This document shows positions 33,842 to 43,290 of a DNA stretch of 64,000 bases, piece by piece (the first letter of the stretch is position 1; each line of letters opens with the position of its first letter). A model generated the notes under the pieces. The model had not been told where the DNA came from and ran no database searches. It saw nothing but the letters and a program-made list of their open reading frames with translations. This DNA is from Roseibacillus persicicus (GTDB lineage Bacteria; Verrucomicrobiota; Verrucomicrobiia; Verrucomicrobiales; Akkermansiaceae): contig NZ_BMXI01000006.1 in NCBI RefSeq assembly GCF_014651675.1, positions 186,001-250,000 of the forward strand. Reading direction: 5' to 3'. Both the position numbers and the translations under genes were made by a program.

Positions 33842-35411
33842 CCCAGTTGTCAAAAATGGAGCTTATCGGATCGAACTCAAGAAGATAGGCGTAATTCAAG
33901 TCCAAGGTTAGATCGCCGAGAATAGGGTGGCTTCCTTTCAAGCGGCTTCCGTTCCCTTCTTTTGGTAAAAAAGTGAGAAGACCCTTTGGTTGCATGTTAA
34001 CGAGAATCTCTCCGGACTGTGGTTCCGGCCCCTCTACGATACTGTTGGTTGCGAGCCGGATGTCCGTGATTTCTTGGGCCGGGATTTGGAATTCTCCATA
34101 CTTGGACTCAATCCGGAACCTATCTTCTTCCAGAGTGAGCAAGTCGCCAGAGAGTCGGTCGGTGCCATTGGTGAGGAGAATGACATCGCGCTCCTCGGTT
34201 TCCATGCTGCGGGCGGAATCGGGCATCCCATTCCATTTGGCTACCACCACGTCGCTAATGCGGATGCGACTTTTGCTGCCCGCCGCGATTGCAAAATAAC
34301 GGGAGGTCTCTTCCAACGGGGTGGCAAGATCTTGCCACTCTGAATAAAACTCTCCGTTGACGAAGAGGGCGACTGTTCCTTCCTCGCGATTGGCGCGGAT
34401 TTCGAATTCAGCTGAATAAAAGTCCCCCAAATTCAAGCGGCCTCCTGAATTGGGAAAAGAGGATTTGCGGGGCATTTTCTTGTCGTCGAAGCTCAGTCTC
34501 TGCAGGCGGGAATAGCTTGAGAGAATCGACATCAGGTAGCCGGAACCGTAGGATTCCGAGTCACTGTTGCCGGGACCCACCTCCATGATATCCAGCATTT
34601 CGGGAGCGGGCTCTTCTTCTTCTCCCTCGGCGTCTTCTTCAATGGCCTCGGCTTCTTCCTCTTTTTCGTTCTTCTGTTTGTTCCCATCCGGCACCCGACG
34701 AACTCTCACGTTTTCTTGCCGGAATGGCTTCTGAAAGTCAGTGAAGATGGCAATGTTGGTATTGAGTGGAGCCTGCCAAGTGAGGTGAAACCGGATGGAG
34801 ACCCGATCCGGTAGCTCCTTATCGAGTCGGAGAATGTCGGATGAATTGCTGGACCAAGCCCCTCCGCCGTGAGTCCAGGTCTCGGGAAGAGTGACTTTCT
34901 TTTTGTCTTCATCGCCTTGTTCATCTCCGGCCTCCTCGGCTTCCTCCGCCTCAGGGTCGGCGCCGGGGATGCTCCAATCGAGGTCGTTGAGAGGACCGGC
35001 ATAGATGACGTCACCGCCATGCCGGTTTGGCATGATGATGCGGACGTGCTCTCGAGGAATGGTCAGGAGTCCGGCAAACTGCGTTTGCACGCTGACGGAA
35101 TCGCTACCCATGGCGATCAGATCTCCCGGGACGAGGTCGCCATTGCTCAATTCGACCATTCCAGAGCTGGTGATTTGCTCTTTGGCTCGGCCATTGTTCA
35201 AGCTCAGTTTTCGAAGGTTCTCGGTTCGGTAGGCTGACTGATCGGGTGATTCCGTACTTTGCCACTGGACGAGAGGTCCCTCGTCCAAGCCAAGATAATG
35301 ACCGTGCAAGGTATCGCCGTTTGTGAAGCGGAGAAAATCTAACGCTGGCTCGGTCTCCGCCGCAATTGAAGCAGCGCCAAGCAGGGTGAGCAGAAGGAGA
35401 GGTGAATTCAC
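33828..35411 (-). CDS. exported protein, first of three tandem paralogues
   Basis: A 527-residue exported protein starting at GTG 35411, with signal peptide (MNSPLLLLTLLGAASIAAE). Two N-terminal modules are FTNGDTLHGHYLGLDEG and ELSNGDLVPGDLIAMGSD followed by FAGLLTIPREHVRII; these share the NGD-x-x-x-G-x-L...PR-x-x-V pattern with the other two paralogues. A LamG-like domain carries an acidic insert (GDEQGDEDKKK and later KEEEAEAIEEDAEGEEEE). A third module DRLSGDLLTLEEDRF and QIPAQEITDIRLATNS ends near a DLTLDLNYAYLLEFDP strand. It overlaps the next gene and lies 4 bp from the prenyltransferase-repeat gene upstream. Function unknown. Confidence 0.7.
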   Translation of the reverse strand: MNSPLLLLTLLGAASIAAETEPALDFLRFTNGDTLHGHYLGLDEGPLVQWQSTESPDQSAYRTENLRKLSLNNGRAKEQITSSGMVELSNGDLVPGDLIAMGSDSVSVQTQFAGLLTIPREHVRIIMPNRHGGDVIYAGPLNDLDWSIPGADPEAEEAEEAGDEQGDEDKKKVTLPETWTHGGGAWSSNSSDILRLDKELPDRVSIRFHLTWQAPLNTNIAIFTDFQKPFRQENVRVRRVPDGNKQKNEKEEEAEAIEEDAEGEEEEPAPEMLDIMEVGPGNSDSESYGSGYLMSILSSYSRLQRLSFDDKKMPRKSSFPNSGGRLNLGDFYSAEFEIRANREEGTVALFVNGEFYSEWQDLATPLEETSRYFAIAAGSKSRIRISDVVVAKWNGMPDSARSMETEERDVILLTNGTDRLSGDLLTLEEDRFRIESKYGEFQIPAQEITDIRLATNSIVEGPEPQSGEILVNMQPKGLLTFLPKEGNGSRLKGSHPILGDLTLDLNYAYLLEFDPISSIFDNWDDDF

Positions 35412-35414
35412 GGA

Positions 35415-36398
35415 TTACTTTTCGTAGATGGGAAGGAAGCGATAGTTGAGGGCCATCGAGAGCAGGGCGCCCGCGGTTGCAAAGTGTTTGCCCTTGCTGT
35501 CCGGCCAAGAGCCGTCTCTGCCTTGGGATGCTCCGAGGTAGCGAATGTTCTTCGCATTCCAGTTTTCCCAGAGTTCTTCATCAGCATGAAAAAGGGCTTG
35601 GGACATATAATACTCAAAGTAATAGGGGTAGTATTTGTCCCGATAGTTCAAGTTCTCGCGCAGATACTCCACGCTGGTGGCGAAACCCTTGCCTTCTTTC
35701 TTTTTGGCGAGAGCAAAGCAGGTGACTCCGATAGCGGTAAGGGTTGGCTTTTCGCCCGATGGTGAGGTGTAACCAATCCCTCCCTGTGCGGAGCGACAGC
35801 GTTTCAGGTAGGCGAGGCCTTTTTCGATGGCTTCATCTGGAACTGCCAGACCGGCGTTGCGGGCGGCTAGGAGAGCTACAATTTGGCAGCCGGCTACGGT
35901 TGTGTCGGCATCGTGGCTGTCCGGAGTGTAGCGCCAGGCATCGAACCGGTTTCTCTTTTGAGCGGAAAGAATGAGTTCAACTGCTTGCGAAAGGGCCGGA
36001 GCCAGGCGGGGATCATCGACGACTCCATAGGATTCGGCCAAGGCGAGGGTGGCAAAGCCATGGTTATACATGCTGTTGCCGATGTAACCGTTGGAGGCCT
36101 TTTGCTTGTCGAGAATGTAATTGAGAGCCTTGGAGATATTCTGGGCGTAAGGACCGTGGTTGGGGTCTTCGCCATGTGCCAGAAAGGCGAGCACGCAAAG
36201 TCCCACCACGCCCGGTTCGCCACTATATCGTCCAATCCAGGCCCCGTTGGCCTGCTGCTCGGTGGCCAAGAATCTCAAGCCTTTTGCATACATGGCCTCG
36301 ACCTGCGGAGAAATGGGATTGGCCTCCCGGCGGGGAAGGCTTTGCCCCAAGGCCGGGACGAGAGACAGGGCGAGGAGGGTGGAGAGAAAAAACTTCAT
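35415..36398 (-). CDS. exported prenyltransferase/squalene-oxidase-repeat protein
   Basis: A 327-residue protein with a signal peptide (KFFLSTLLALSLVPALG) and about five alpha-alpha repeats of the squalene-cyclase type: GLRFLATEQQANGAWIG, ALNYILDKQKASNGYIG, AVELILSAQKRNRFDAWRY, GLAYLKRCRSAQGGIGY and NIRYLGASQGRDGSWPDSKG. A DADTTVAG segment after the third repeat recalls, but does not equal, the DxDD acid motif of cyclases, so terpene cyclisation should not be assumed. Exported forms are frequent in PVC bacteria and are unassigned. It overlaps the downstream coiled-coil gene (ATGA, at its own start) in the six-gene operon. Confidence 0.8.
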   Translation of the reverse strand: MKFFLSTLLALSLVPALGQSLPRREANPISPQVEAMYAKGLRFLATEQQANGAWIGRYSGEPGVVGLCVLAFLAHGEDPNHGPYAQNISKALNYILDKQKASNGYIGNSMYNHGFATLALAESYGVVDDPRLAPALSQAVELILSAQKRNRFDAWRYTPDSHDADTTVAGCQIVALLAARNAGLAVPDEAIEKGLAYLKRCRSAQGGIGYTSPSGEKPTLTAIGVTCFALAKKKEGKGFATSVEYLRENLNYRDKYYPYYFEYYMSQALFHADEELWENWNAKNIRYLGASQGRDGSWPDSKGKHFATAGALLSMALNYRFLPIYEK

Positions 36399-37066
36399 TT
36401 GCTGGGAGCGTCGGTATCGTTGCGGTTGTAAGCATCTAACAACTTGCGGAATTCGTTGGGCAAGCCGCGGCCGGATGGCGCGCTTCCTTTGGGGATCACG
36501 CGGACTTCATCATTCTCGCCGCCGGCGCCATTTTGCTGTTGATTGCTGGAGTCGGAGTCGCCCGTGGATCCGCCTCCGTCTCCCTTGTCACTCGGGGTCT
36601 CACCTTCCTTGGGTGGACCTTGTTGGTCGCCGGGCTCTTTGCCCATCATTCTCTCCATCATGTCCAGCATGGCACCCATGCTCTCTTGTGATTCGGGCGA
36701 GGACTCGCCAGACGATTCCTGCTTCTTTTTGGCTGCAGCGAGAATCTTTTCAATGATTTCGGTCTGGGCCGCCATGGTGGGACCGCCGGTTTCGCCTTCG
36801 ACCAAATCGTCGGTCACTTCGGCCATGATCTTCTCGACCTCTTCCAACAGTTCGATGACCTGGGGAACGGTTTGGCTCTCCACGAGTTCCATCACATCGG
36901 CTGACAACTCGTCCTGAACCTCTGCGAGCTCTTCGGAGCTTTCCAGAATCCGGGCTGCGACATCCTTGGGAGGAATATCCTTCAGATCAGGAAGAGCTCC
37001 CTGTTGGGCCATGGCGCCGGGAGCAAGCAGGGCAATGGGAAGAAGGGGTATTAGATAGTTTTTCAT
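36395..37066 (-). CDS. exported low-complexity helical protein
   Basis: A 223-residue protein. ATG 37066 gives a signal peptide (KNYLIPLLPIALLAPGAMAQQ) and lies 4 bp after the DUF4175-like gene; the longer frame runs into that gene. The mature part has an acidic helix-rich half (AARILESSEELAEVQDELSA, VPQVIELLEEVEKIMAEVT) with a MLDMMERMMG stretch, then a disordered Gly/Ser/Asp/Asn-rich part and a short final helix (PNEFRKLLDAYNR). I know no family for it. Its stop overlaps the start of the prenyltransferase-repeat gene (ATGA). Position between two membrane or exported proteins suggests an accessory subunit. Confidence 0.6.
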   Translation of the reverse strand: MKNYLIPLLPIALLAPGAMAQQGALPDLKDIPPKDVAARILESSEELAEVQDELSADVMELVESQTVPQVIELLEEVEKIMAEVTDDLVEGETGGPTMAAQTEIIEKILAAAKKKQESSGESSPESQESMGAMLDMMERMMGKEPGDQQGPPKEGETPSDKGDGGGSTGDSDSSNQQQNGAGGENDEVRVIPKGSAPSGRGLPNEFRKLLDAYNRNDTDAPSK

Positions 37067-37070
37067 CTCG

Positions 37071-39731
37071 TTATGGAAATTGAGGACGTTGGAAAGGCTT
37101 GGGTTGGGATGAGCGGCGCAGTTGTTCGATAGCGCGGGTGCGGGCACGGATGTCTTGCTCCGATTGAATCATGCGCATCACTTTCAACATAAACTCGAAA
37201 TCCTGATCTTCCATTGAACCGCCGCCGCCGCCGCCACCACCGCCTTCTCCATTCTCTTGTTCGCCTTCTAACAGCTTGGCCCATTCGCGTAATTGCTCGG
37301 CCCACTTTTTCGAGAAGACGATGCTGCGGAAGGTGAGGTTGCGCGCCAATCGTTCGCGGTTGAATTCCAGGCCTTCGTCGATTTTGGAAGCTTCCATTTT
37401 TTCCAAGAGCTCCTTGTGAATTTCTTTCTCCGTGCGGGAGTAAAAGTGGCCGAGGTCTTCGCGGATCCAACGCACATCGGAAGCGGTTCTTTTTTGCTGC
37501 AAGGCCAGCTCGCCGAGAAGACGTTCTTCCACGGGGTCGATCTCGGTGGTGCGCAGGCCGATCAGTTTGTCGATCGAACCAGTCATGGCGTTGGCAATGC
37601 CATCATGGTCGTTCGCTGCTCGCTTCAGGCGGTTGACAAAGGTTGCGGCTTCGAAGTCCCGGTTGGCTTCGTTCGCTTTCTCCAAGGTCTCCCGCATTTT
37701 TTTAAGTGCTTCCTCTTGTTTCTCGGTGGCCTCCTTGAGGTCCTTCTTGGATTGTTCCGGCGTTGAGCGTTGGTCCTGAGCCTTTTTGAGCTGTTCTTCC
37801 ACTTCGGGAAGGTCTTCCTCGGAGAGTTCCTTGAGTTGCTGTCCGGTCTCGGAGAGCTTTTTCATGGTCTCTGGTTCGATTTCGCCGTTGCGGAGAGCGT
37901 CTTGGAAAAGCTTCTCCATCTCCTCATTGAGCTTCTCCATCTTTTCCACATTTTCCTGCTCGGCTGCACGCTGCTTTTCCAGGCGGTCTTGATTCTCAGG
38001 TGCTTGCAGGTCCTCGTCGCTGAGACGCTCGATGCGTTTGTTCTCGTCCAGGTTATTCTGTTCTTCGCGCGCGGCATCTTCCAGCTCGCCAATCGCCCGG
38101 TCGAAACGATCCTTCAGCATCTGGGCATGCTCATCGCGGGTCAGGATATAGATTTCGATGGGTTGGGAATAGGAACGCTCGCGGTCGGGGAGATAGTCCT
38201 CGGTAAAGGCTCGCAGGGTCAGCTTCTGCGGTTCGATGCCGAAGACCACGGGGGAAAAGGCCGCAGGCGCGACGAGCTGGCTCTCGGCAGGCCCGCCGGG
38301 AGCCAATTCCATTTCGCCCTTCGCCGGACTGTCCGGGCTGGGCTTGGTGAACTCGCCCTGCCACTCGAGACCGAAGGTTTTCAGTCCATAGTCGTCCTGG
38401 GCGGTGACTTCGAATTCTAGGGTTTCCTCAGGAAGAATGGCGATTTGTCTTTGGGCTCCTTGAATATAGACCGTGGGGGCCTCATCCGTCAGGGGCTCCA
38501 ATCGCAGGCGAAAGGTTTCCGTTCCAGCTAATCCCAATTTGTCGACCCAAGAAAGACGCACTTCGCGGATGTTCTCTGCAATGTCCAGGGCGGGATAGCT
38601 GGCGCGACGGCCCTTGGCGTTGGCCGACATCTTGACCGGTTGTGCGGGTTCAGGGGCGGATTCCTCCTCAGCGGGCTGAGCAGCCGAGGGGAGGTCGCGG
38701 ACCTCCAGCTGACCCGAGGCCAAGTCGCGAGAGGCATTCGCGTGCAAGCTGACAGAGCTGCCTTGCAAAATCGCGAGAGTGCCCGAACGAACATCGATCT
38801 GGCGGTCGGGGAGCTCGAGATACTCGGGGAGGGCGATCATGGCGTCCACGGATTCCAAGGTTGGAGGGAGAGTGGGAATGACTTTCACCCGCGCCCGGGC
38901 ATCGCCGGCAGAAAGTGAAATGCTGCTTTCCTTCTGCTGGCCCGAAAATTCGAAGCGATAGCGATTTTCATCACGAGTGCTTTCCAGCCACGACTGGCCG
39001 CTCAAGCGGGCGCGGGCATTGGCTGGCTTTTTCTCCGAGTCTTTGGCGAGTCCAACCTCAAGCTCGAATGGCTCGCCGAGAGGGACGACGATTTGATTGG
39101 GAAGCTTGGAATCGAACTTTGTTAAGGTGTAGCGAGGAGTGTCCGAAAGGGGCATCAACCAGCGTTGCAGGGCATTGAGACCCGCTTTGGGGAGGGTCAC
39201 GAAGGCTCCCGCAGCCAAGAGAATCAGGGCGGAGACGACAATCAGACCCGTGCGGTTCCGGTTACTGGGGAGCGCTTCCGAAAAGTCGCGCTTGGCAGCT
39301 GCGGCGGCGACATCGCGGGTGGCAGCGGCGCGGAGAGCGGGGGAGAGGGAGGCTGCGGATTCCGATTGACCAGAAAGCTCGAGAACCCCGAGCAAGCGAT
39401 CACCGAGGCGCGGAAACTTTTGGGAAATCAGACGGGCCAACTGATTCTCCCGCCTGTTCTTCAAAACCCAACGGTGGATCCAATAAGGTGCGAAAAAGGC
39501 GAAAAGTGAGGTGCCGGCAATGAGAATGACCAGTCGAAGCCAGCCCGGAGTCGGCATCAGGCGATCCAGAGCAAAAACGACCAGGAAAGAAAGGAGCAGG
39601 CCGAAGAAGCCAGCTAGAATCGCTTCGACCATCTTGGCGCGCCAGAGATGACGCCGGAATTCCTGCAATTGCTTGTGCAATTCGGGCGGAATTTCCGCGG
39701 CGAGCTGATCGGTTCCGGTGGGTTCAGACAT
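37071..39731 (-). CDS. DUF4175-like membrane protein with coiled-coil region
   Basis: An 886-residue membrane protein heading the six-gene operon. ATG 39731 (SEPTGTDQLAAEIPPEL) is chosen; 22 more N-terminal residues in the long frame look non-coding. Helices lie at about 37-55 and 66-84 and a third at 163-180; the large remainder would be extracytoplasmic. It has beta-type segments (IVVPLGEPFELEV), then PTVYIQGAQRQIAILPEETLEFEVTAQD-like Ig-ish strands, and a long Glu/Lys/Leu coiled coil (about 530-680), ending in a Gly run (EGGGGGGGGGS type). The size and order resemble DUF4175 (TIGR02302 type) low-complexity proteins; homology is tentative. Confidence 0.65.
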   Translation of the reverse strand: MSEPTGTDQLAAEIPPELHKQLQEFRRHLWRAKMVEAILAGFFGLLLSFLVVFALDRLMPTPGWLRLVILIAGTSLFAFFAPYWIHRWVLKNRRENQLARLISQKFPRLGDRLLGVLELSGQSESAASLSPALRAAATRDVAAAAAKRDFSEALPSNRNRTGLIVVSALILLAAGAFVTLPKAGLNALQRWLMPLSDTPRYTLTKFDSKLPNQIVVPLGEPFELEVGLAKDSEKKPANARARLSGQSWLESTRDENRYRFEFSGQQKESSISLSAGDARARVKVIPTLPPTLESVDAMIALPEYLELPDRQIDVRSGTLAILQGSSVSLHANASRDLASGQLEVRDLPSAAQPAEEESAPEPAQPVKMSANAKGRRASYPALDIAENIREVRLSWVDKLGLAGTETFRLRLEPLTDEAPTVYIQGAQRQIAILPEETLEFEVTAQDDYGLKTFGLEWQGEFTKPSPDSPAKGEMELAPGGPAESQLVAPAAFSPVVFGIEPQKLTLRAFTEDYLPDRERSYSQPIEIYILTRDEHAQMLKDRFDRAIGELEDAAREEQNNLDENKRIERLSDEDLQAPENQDRLEKQRAAEQENVEKMEKLNEEMEKLFQDALRNGEIEPETMKKLSETGQQLKELSEEDLPEVEEQLKKAQDQRSTPEQSKKDLKEATEKQEEALKKMRETLEKANEANRDFEAATFVNRLKRAANDHDGIANAMTGSIDKLIGLRTTEIDPVEERLLGELALQQKRTASDVRWIREDLGHFYSRTEKEIHKELLEKMEASKIDEGLEFNRERLARNLTFRSIVFSKKWAEQLREWAKLLEGEQENGEGGGGGGGGGSMEDQDFEFMLKVMRMIQSEQDIRARTRAIEQLRRSSQPKPFQRPQFP

Positions 39732-39897
39732 AGGGAAGAATGCAGTTAGGTTCTCAGAGAAGCAAAGCGTGCGCCAGCGGGAAAATTGGGTGAACAAGAT
39801 CCCTGAAAAACTGACTACGACTCATCATCGCACCTCTTGTCGAAAATGCAGCTCGTTTTCTAGATGCGAACACAGTTGAAGTTCTGGGCTGAGCCCG

Positions 39898-39934
39898 AAA
39901 AAAATGGCCCCTGGAGTTTCCTCCAGAGGCCATT
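39898..39934 (-). terminator. terminator of the triple-LamG gene
   Basis: On the minus strand aatggcc-tctggag pairs with ctccag-gggccatt around a short loop and is followed by seven U. It lies 33 bp after the stop and separates this gene from the six-gene operon. The following 39732-39897 stretch must hold the operon's promoter; none is clear. Confidence 0.8.
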
Positions 39935-39966
39935 TGCAGTGTTTTTCTGATTTCAGTTAGAAAAAT

Positions 39967-42900
39967 CTAGTTTTCGCGAATGACGTAGAACTTTTTCGTA
40001 GTTCCTCCCAGCACTCCGGTGTCGGTGAAACTGGTGGTTGCTCCGCCATTGGCAATGTTGGCGTTTTCGACTGTCCAGCTCGCGTAAGGAAGCGAGAGAT
40101 CGGTTGTCGAAATCACGTTGTAGGAGGCAGCGCCGCCCGCAGAGTTCCAAGTGATGGTCGCGTCATCGGCGGCCGGGACGTTGGCACTTACACTGACAAT
40201 CTCGATGTCGCCAGCAGGGGCAACCACGCCATTGAGCATCTCGAGAGCGGAGTAACCGGCCCGACCTCCATCAGCGAGCGCCTCGATGTCGGTGGCACTG
40301 AGAACCTCACCAAAGAAGGCCAAGTCGTCCATGCGCCCACGGAATTCGCGGTCACCGCAACAAGGATCGTCACCGATTGTCCACAGAGCTGTGGTTGCCT
40401 CGAAGGTCGAGGAAACTCCAGTCCGCTCATTCTGAAGGGCGCCATCAACATAAGTCTGCGCGCTGCCGGTTGTTCCATCCCATGTGATGGCCACGTGCTG
40501 CCAGACGCCGGTCTTGAACGTGCCCTGAGAGACGGAGCTTCCATTGTTGGCAATGCGATAATCAGAGCCTCCATCTGCCTTGTTGGAAATTCCCCAGAAC
40601 TCGGTTCCCGTGGTCCCGCGATGGTTGATGATGCCTCCGCGAGCGCCATTGCCAAGAGAGTTGGCGTTGACCCAAATCGAGATGGTGAAGGCGGTAGTGG
40701 AGCTATCGTAAGGATCTTCCACAACCATGCTGGTGTCCGGTGCGCCGGTGTTTGGCAGGCTCAAGGAGGCGTTGCCGATCAGTGGTGTAGAGGTGTCCCA
40801 GGCAATGGAACCGATTTGGTTGGCTGTTTCCTGCGCGGTCGACGCGGGTGCCGGAGCGGTGTCAGCCGCGATGATTCCTTCTCCCTCGTCGAAGCTATAA
40901 TAGGAAAGCAGAGTTCCGCTGATAGTCGGCAAATTCACACTAGCCGCGTTGTCCGGGTCCGTCCCGGCAGTAATCTCATTGGGGTCGGAAACTCCGTCCA
41001 TGTCAGTGTCCCGGGAGTTCGGGTCGGTGATAAAGCCGTTGCTGGTTACGCCTTCCACTCCCATTTCGACACCGTCGGAAATTCCGTCATTGTCGGAATC
41101 TGGATCATTAGGGTCGGTGGGCTCATTGCCGAAAGCGCCATTGGCGTCGCCAAAATACTCATCCCCGTCGGAGACTCCGTCATCATCTGAATCGGGGTCA
41201 TTTGGATTGGTGAAGGACAAATCGAGCTCGTCGACGTCGTCAATTCCATCTCCGTCGATATCAGACCCCGAGGTGAAGTCACTATCCAAGTTGCCGATGA
41301 GGTCCAGTTCCCACTGGTCGCAAACCCCATCACCATCGGTGTCGTCCACCTTCAGGCTCTCTGGAGCCGAGGTGAAGTTGGTAAGAAGGTTGTTTCCGGC
41401 GATTCCTGATTCATAGATGCCATTGATGAGGCCGGAGGGAAGGGCTGCGTTGAACATGGCGAAATCGTCCAAGCAGGCGTTGACGCGGCGGCTGCCGTTG
41501 GTGCCGTCCGCACCCAGGCCCCAGGCATTGGAGTCGGTGATCTCCGAAACGCCGTTGAAGGCGCTCGATGCGAGTTGATTGCCGTTGAGATAAGTGGTGG
41601 CAGTGGAGCCGTCAAAAGTGACCGCGACATGATGCCATTGGCCCAAGGTCAAATCGTTGGTGCCGGAATCCAGTGCTTGACCGGAAATCCGTGCTTCCAG
41701 AGCCCGGTTGGGGGAGCCATCGATTCCCAAGCCATAGTTGCGTCCGGTGCCGTTGTTATCAGTCACCTCGCGGGTCATAAAGATTCCGAGGTAACCTGCC
41801 TGACGGGGCTTAATCCACCCCATAATCGTAAACTGGGGAGAAGAGCTTTCCAGTCCAGCGATGGGATCGATTTTGAAGAAGGTATTATTTTCTCCCGCAA
41901 GGTCCGCGTATCCACAGATTCCGTCTCCCGCGCCTGTGGAGAGCTTCCAGGTCAGGCCGTTGGCGTTTTGGATTGGTCCGTCTGGGACCTGACCCGACTT
42001 GTCGACAGCCACTGTCCCGTTGGCATTGTCCAGAGGCCAGTATCCGATCAAGTTGGGATAAAAGTCAGGGAAATCAGCGCTATCAGTGGGATCTGTTCCG
42101 ATGTTGAACTCATCCAAGTCGTTGAATCCGTCTCCGTCAGTGTCGGCGGAATTCGGGTCGGTGACAAAGGTGGAATCGATTGTATCAAGAAGCTCGGAGC
42201 CGTCCGACAAGCCGTCACCGTCACTATCGGGGTTGAGGGGATCGGTTGCCGCATTGGGCGAGCCGATTGGGAATGGGTTGAGGCTCCCGGTCACTTCTTC
42301 GCCATCCAGAAGATTGTCTTCATCGGTGTCATTAATGCCGGGATCCGTGAAATGAACATTCATCTCATTGGCGTTTGACAGATTGTCGCTATCGAAGTCG
42401 TCGGTCCCGTTCTGGGTCAGATCACCCAACAAAAGTTCCTCCCAAGTATCACACATTCCATCGCCATCACTGTCGGGGTTGGCGATCGAAGCATAGGTGG
42501 GATCAATCGTGAAGGCGAGGTCGTTGGCAGGGTTGCCGTCCAAATCCTTTGTCGCGATGCTGGCAATCGTAGAAGCGTCGATCGCGCTATTAAAAACGGC
42601 GACTTCGTCGATATCACCCACGAACTGGCGGTCCGAGGTCGCTGGGTCGAAGCCGACCAGCCATTCTCCCGAAGTGGTGATGGTATCCAGAGCGCCTCCC
42701 TGTACGTCGGAGTTCACTTCCACGCCGTCGAGGTAGACTGTTCGATTGACGCCATCGTAGACGACCGCGCCGTGGTACCATGTTCCCACCGCTACGCTAC
42801 CGTCTGCGCTCTTTGTGGAATCGCCGCTGATTCGGCCGTCGAAGCGATTGAGATCGTGCTCGATTCCGTAGAGGCGATTGTTGCCATTGCCGTCGTTGGT

Positions 42901-43290
42901 ATCGCGAGTCACCATGATGCCACGCGGCTCGCCAGTAGCGGCATCACTATCGACCCGGAACCATGCCATAATGGTGATGGCGTTGGAGCCCTCAATGCCG
43001 CTTCCCAAGCTGGGGATGCTGAAGTAGTCTTCGGTCGCCCCACTGAGGCTGACATGACCGCACAGGGGCCCAAGCTCCCAAGTGGGGTCTCCGGATGAGA
43101 CGTATTCTGCAGTTCCTGCTGTGCCCGCCGTTCCCGTTGCCAGGTTCGGGACCTCGAAGTCCCCGTCAACTTGGTTAAAATTCCAATAGCCGACCAAATC
43201 ATCAATGGGTGCGGCAATGGTTTGAGTAAATGATGACGCGAAAGCGCCGAGGACTGCCATTGTGACAGCTGAGGTTCGTTTAGGTTTCAT
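39967..43290 (-). CDS. exported protein with three LamG domains and calcium repeats
   Basis: A 1107-residue exported protein. Signal peptide (SAVTMAVLGAFASSFTQTIAA), then LamG/concanavalin-like domain 1 (about 32-245: LVGYWNFNQVDGDF, ITIMAWFRVD, VYLDGVEV), thrombospondin-type-3-like acidic repeats (about 270-405: DSDGDGMCDTWEELL, DSDGDGLSDGSELL, DTDGDGFNDLDEF), LamG 2 (about 411-640: LIGYWPLDNA, FTIMGWIKP), more calcium repeats (about 650-785), LamG 3 (about 790-1010) and a C-terminal beta domain. Calcium is likely bound by the D-x-D-x-D-G-x-x-D loops. No enzyme, anchor or secretion signal is recognisable. A clear terminator follows. Confidence 0.82.
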   Translation of the reverse strand: MKPKRTSAVTMAVLGAFASSFTQTIAAPIDDLVGYWNFNQVDGDFEVPNLATGTAGTAGTAEYVSSGDPTWELGPLCGHVSLSGATEDYFSIPSLGSGIEGSNAITIMAWFRVDSDAATGEPRGIMVTRDTNDGNGNNRLYGIEHDLNRFDGRISGDSTKSADGSVAVGTWYHGAVVYDGVNRTVYLDGVEVNSDVQGGALDTITTSGEWLVGFDPATSDRQFVGDIDEVAVFNSAIDASTIASIATKDLDGNPANDLAFTIDPTYASIANPDSDGDGMCDTWEELLLGDLTQNGTDDFDSDNLSNANEMNVHFTDPGINDTDEDNLLDGEEVTGSLNPFPIGSPNAATDPLNPDSDGDGLSDGSELLDTIDSTFVTDPNSADTDGDGFNDLDEFNIGTDPTDSADFPDFYPNLIGYWPLDNANGTVAVDKSGQVPDGPIQNANGLTWKLSTGAGDGICGYADLAGENNTFFKIDPIAGLESSSPQFTIMGWIKPRQAGYLGIFMTREVTDNNGTGRNYGLGIDGSPNRALEARISGQALDSGTNDLTLGQWHHVAVTFDGSTATTYLNGNQLASSAFNGVSEITDSNAWGLGADGTNGSRRVNACLDDFAMFNAALPSGLINGIYESGIAGNNLLTNFTSAPESLKVDDTDGDGVCDQWELDLIGNLDSDFTSGSDIDGDGIDDVDELDLSFTNPNDPDSDDDGVSDGDEYFGDANGAFGNEPTDPNDPDSDNDGISDGVEMGVEGVTSNGFITDPNSRDTDMDGVSDPNEITAGTDPDNAASVNLPTISGTLLSYYSFDEGEGIIAADTAPAPASTAQETANQIGSIAWDTSTPLIGNASLSLPNTGAPDTSMVVEDPYDSSTTAFTISIWVNANSLGNGARGGIINHRGTTGTEFWGISNKADGGSDYRIANNGSSVSQGTFKTGVWQHVAITWDGTTGSAQTYVDGALQNERTGVSSTFEATTALWTIGDDPCCGDREFRGRMDDLAFFGEVLSATDIEALADGGRAGYSALEMLNGVVAPAGDIEIVSVSANVPAADDATITWNSAGGAASYNVISTTDLSLPYASWTVENANIANGGATTSFTDTGVLGGTTKKFYVIREN

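Noticed and set aside
35415-36398. Reading the prenyltransferase-repeat protein as a terpene cyclase
   Set aside because: It has a signal peptide and only a DADTT motif, not DxDD, and no isoprenoid gene is nearby.
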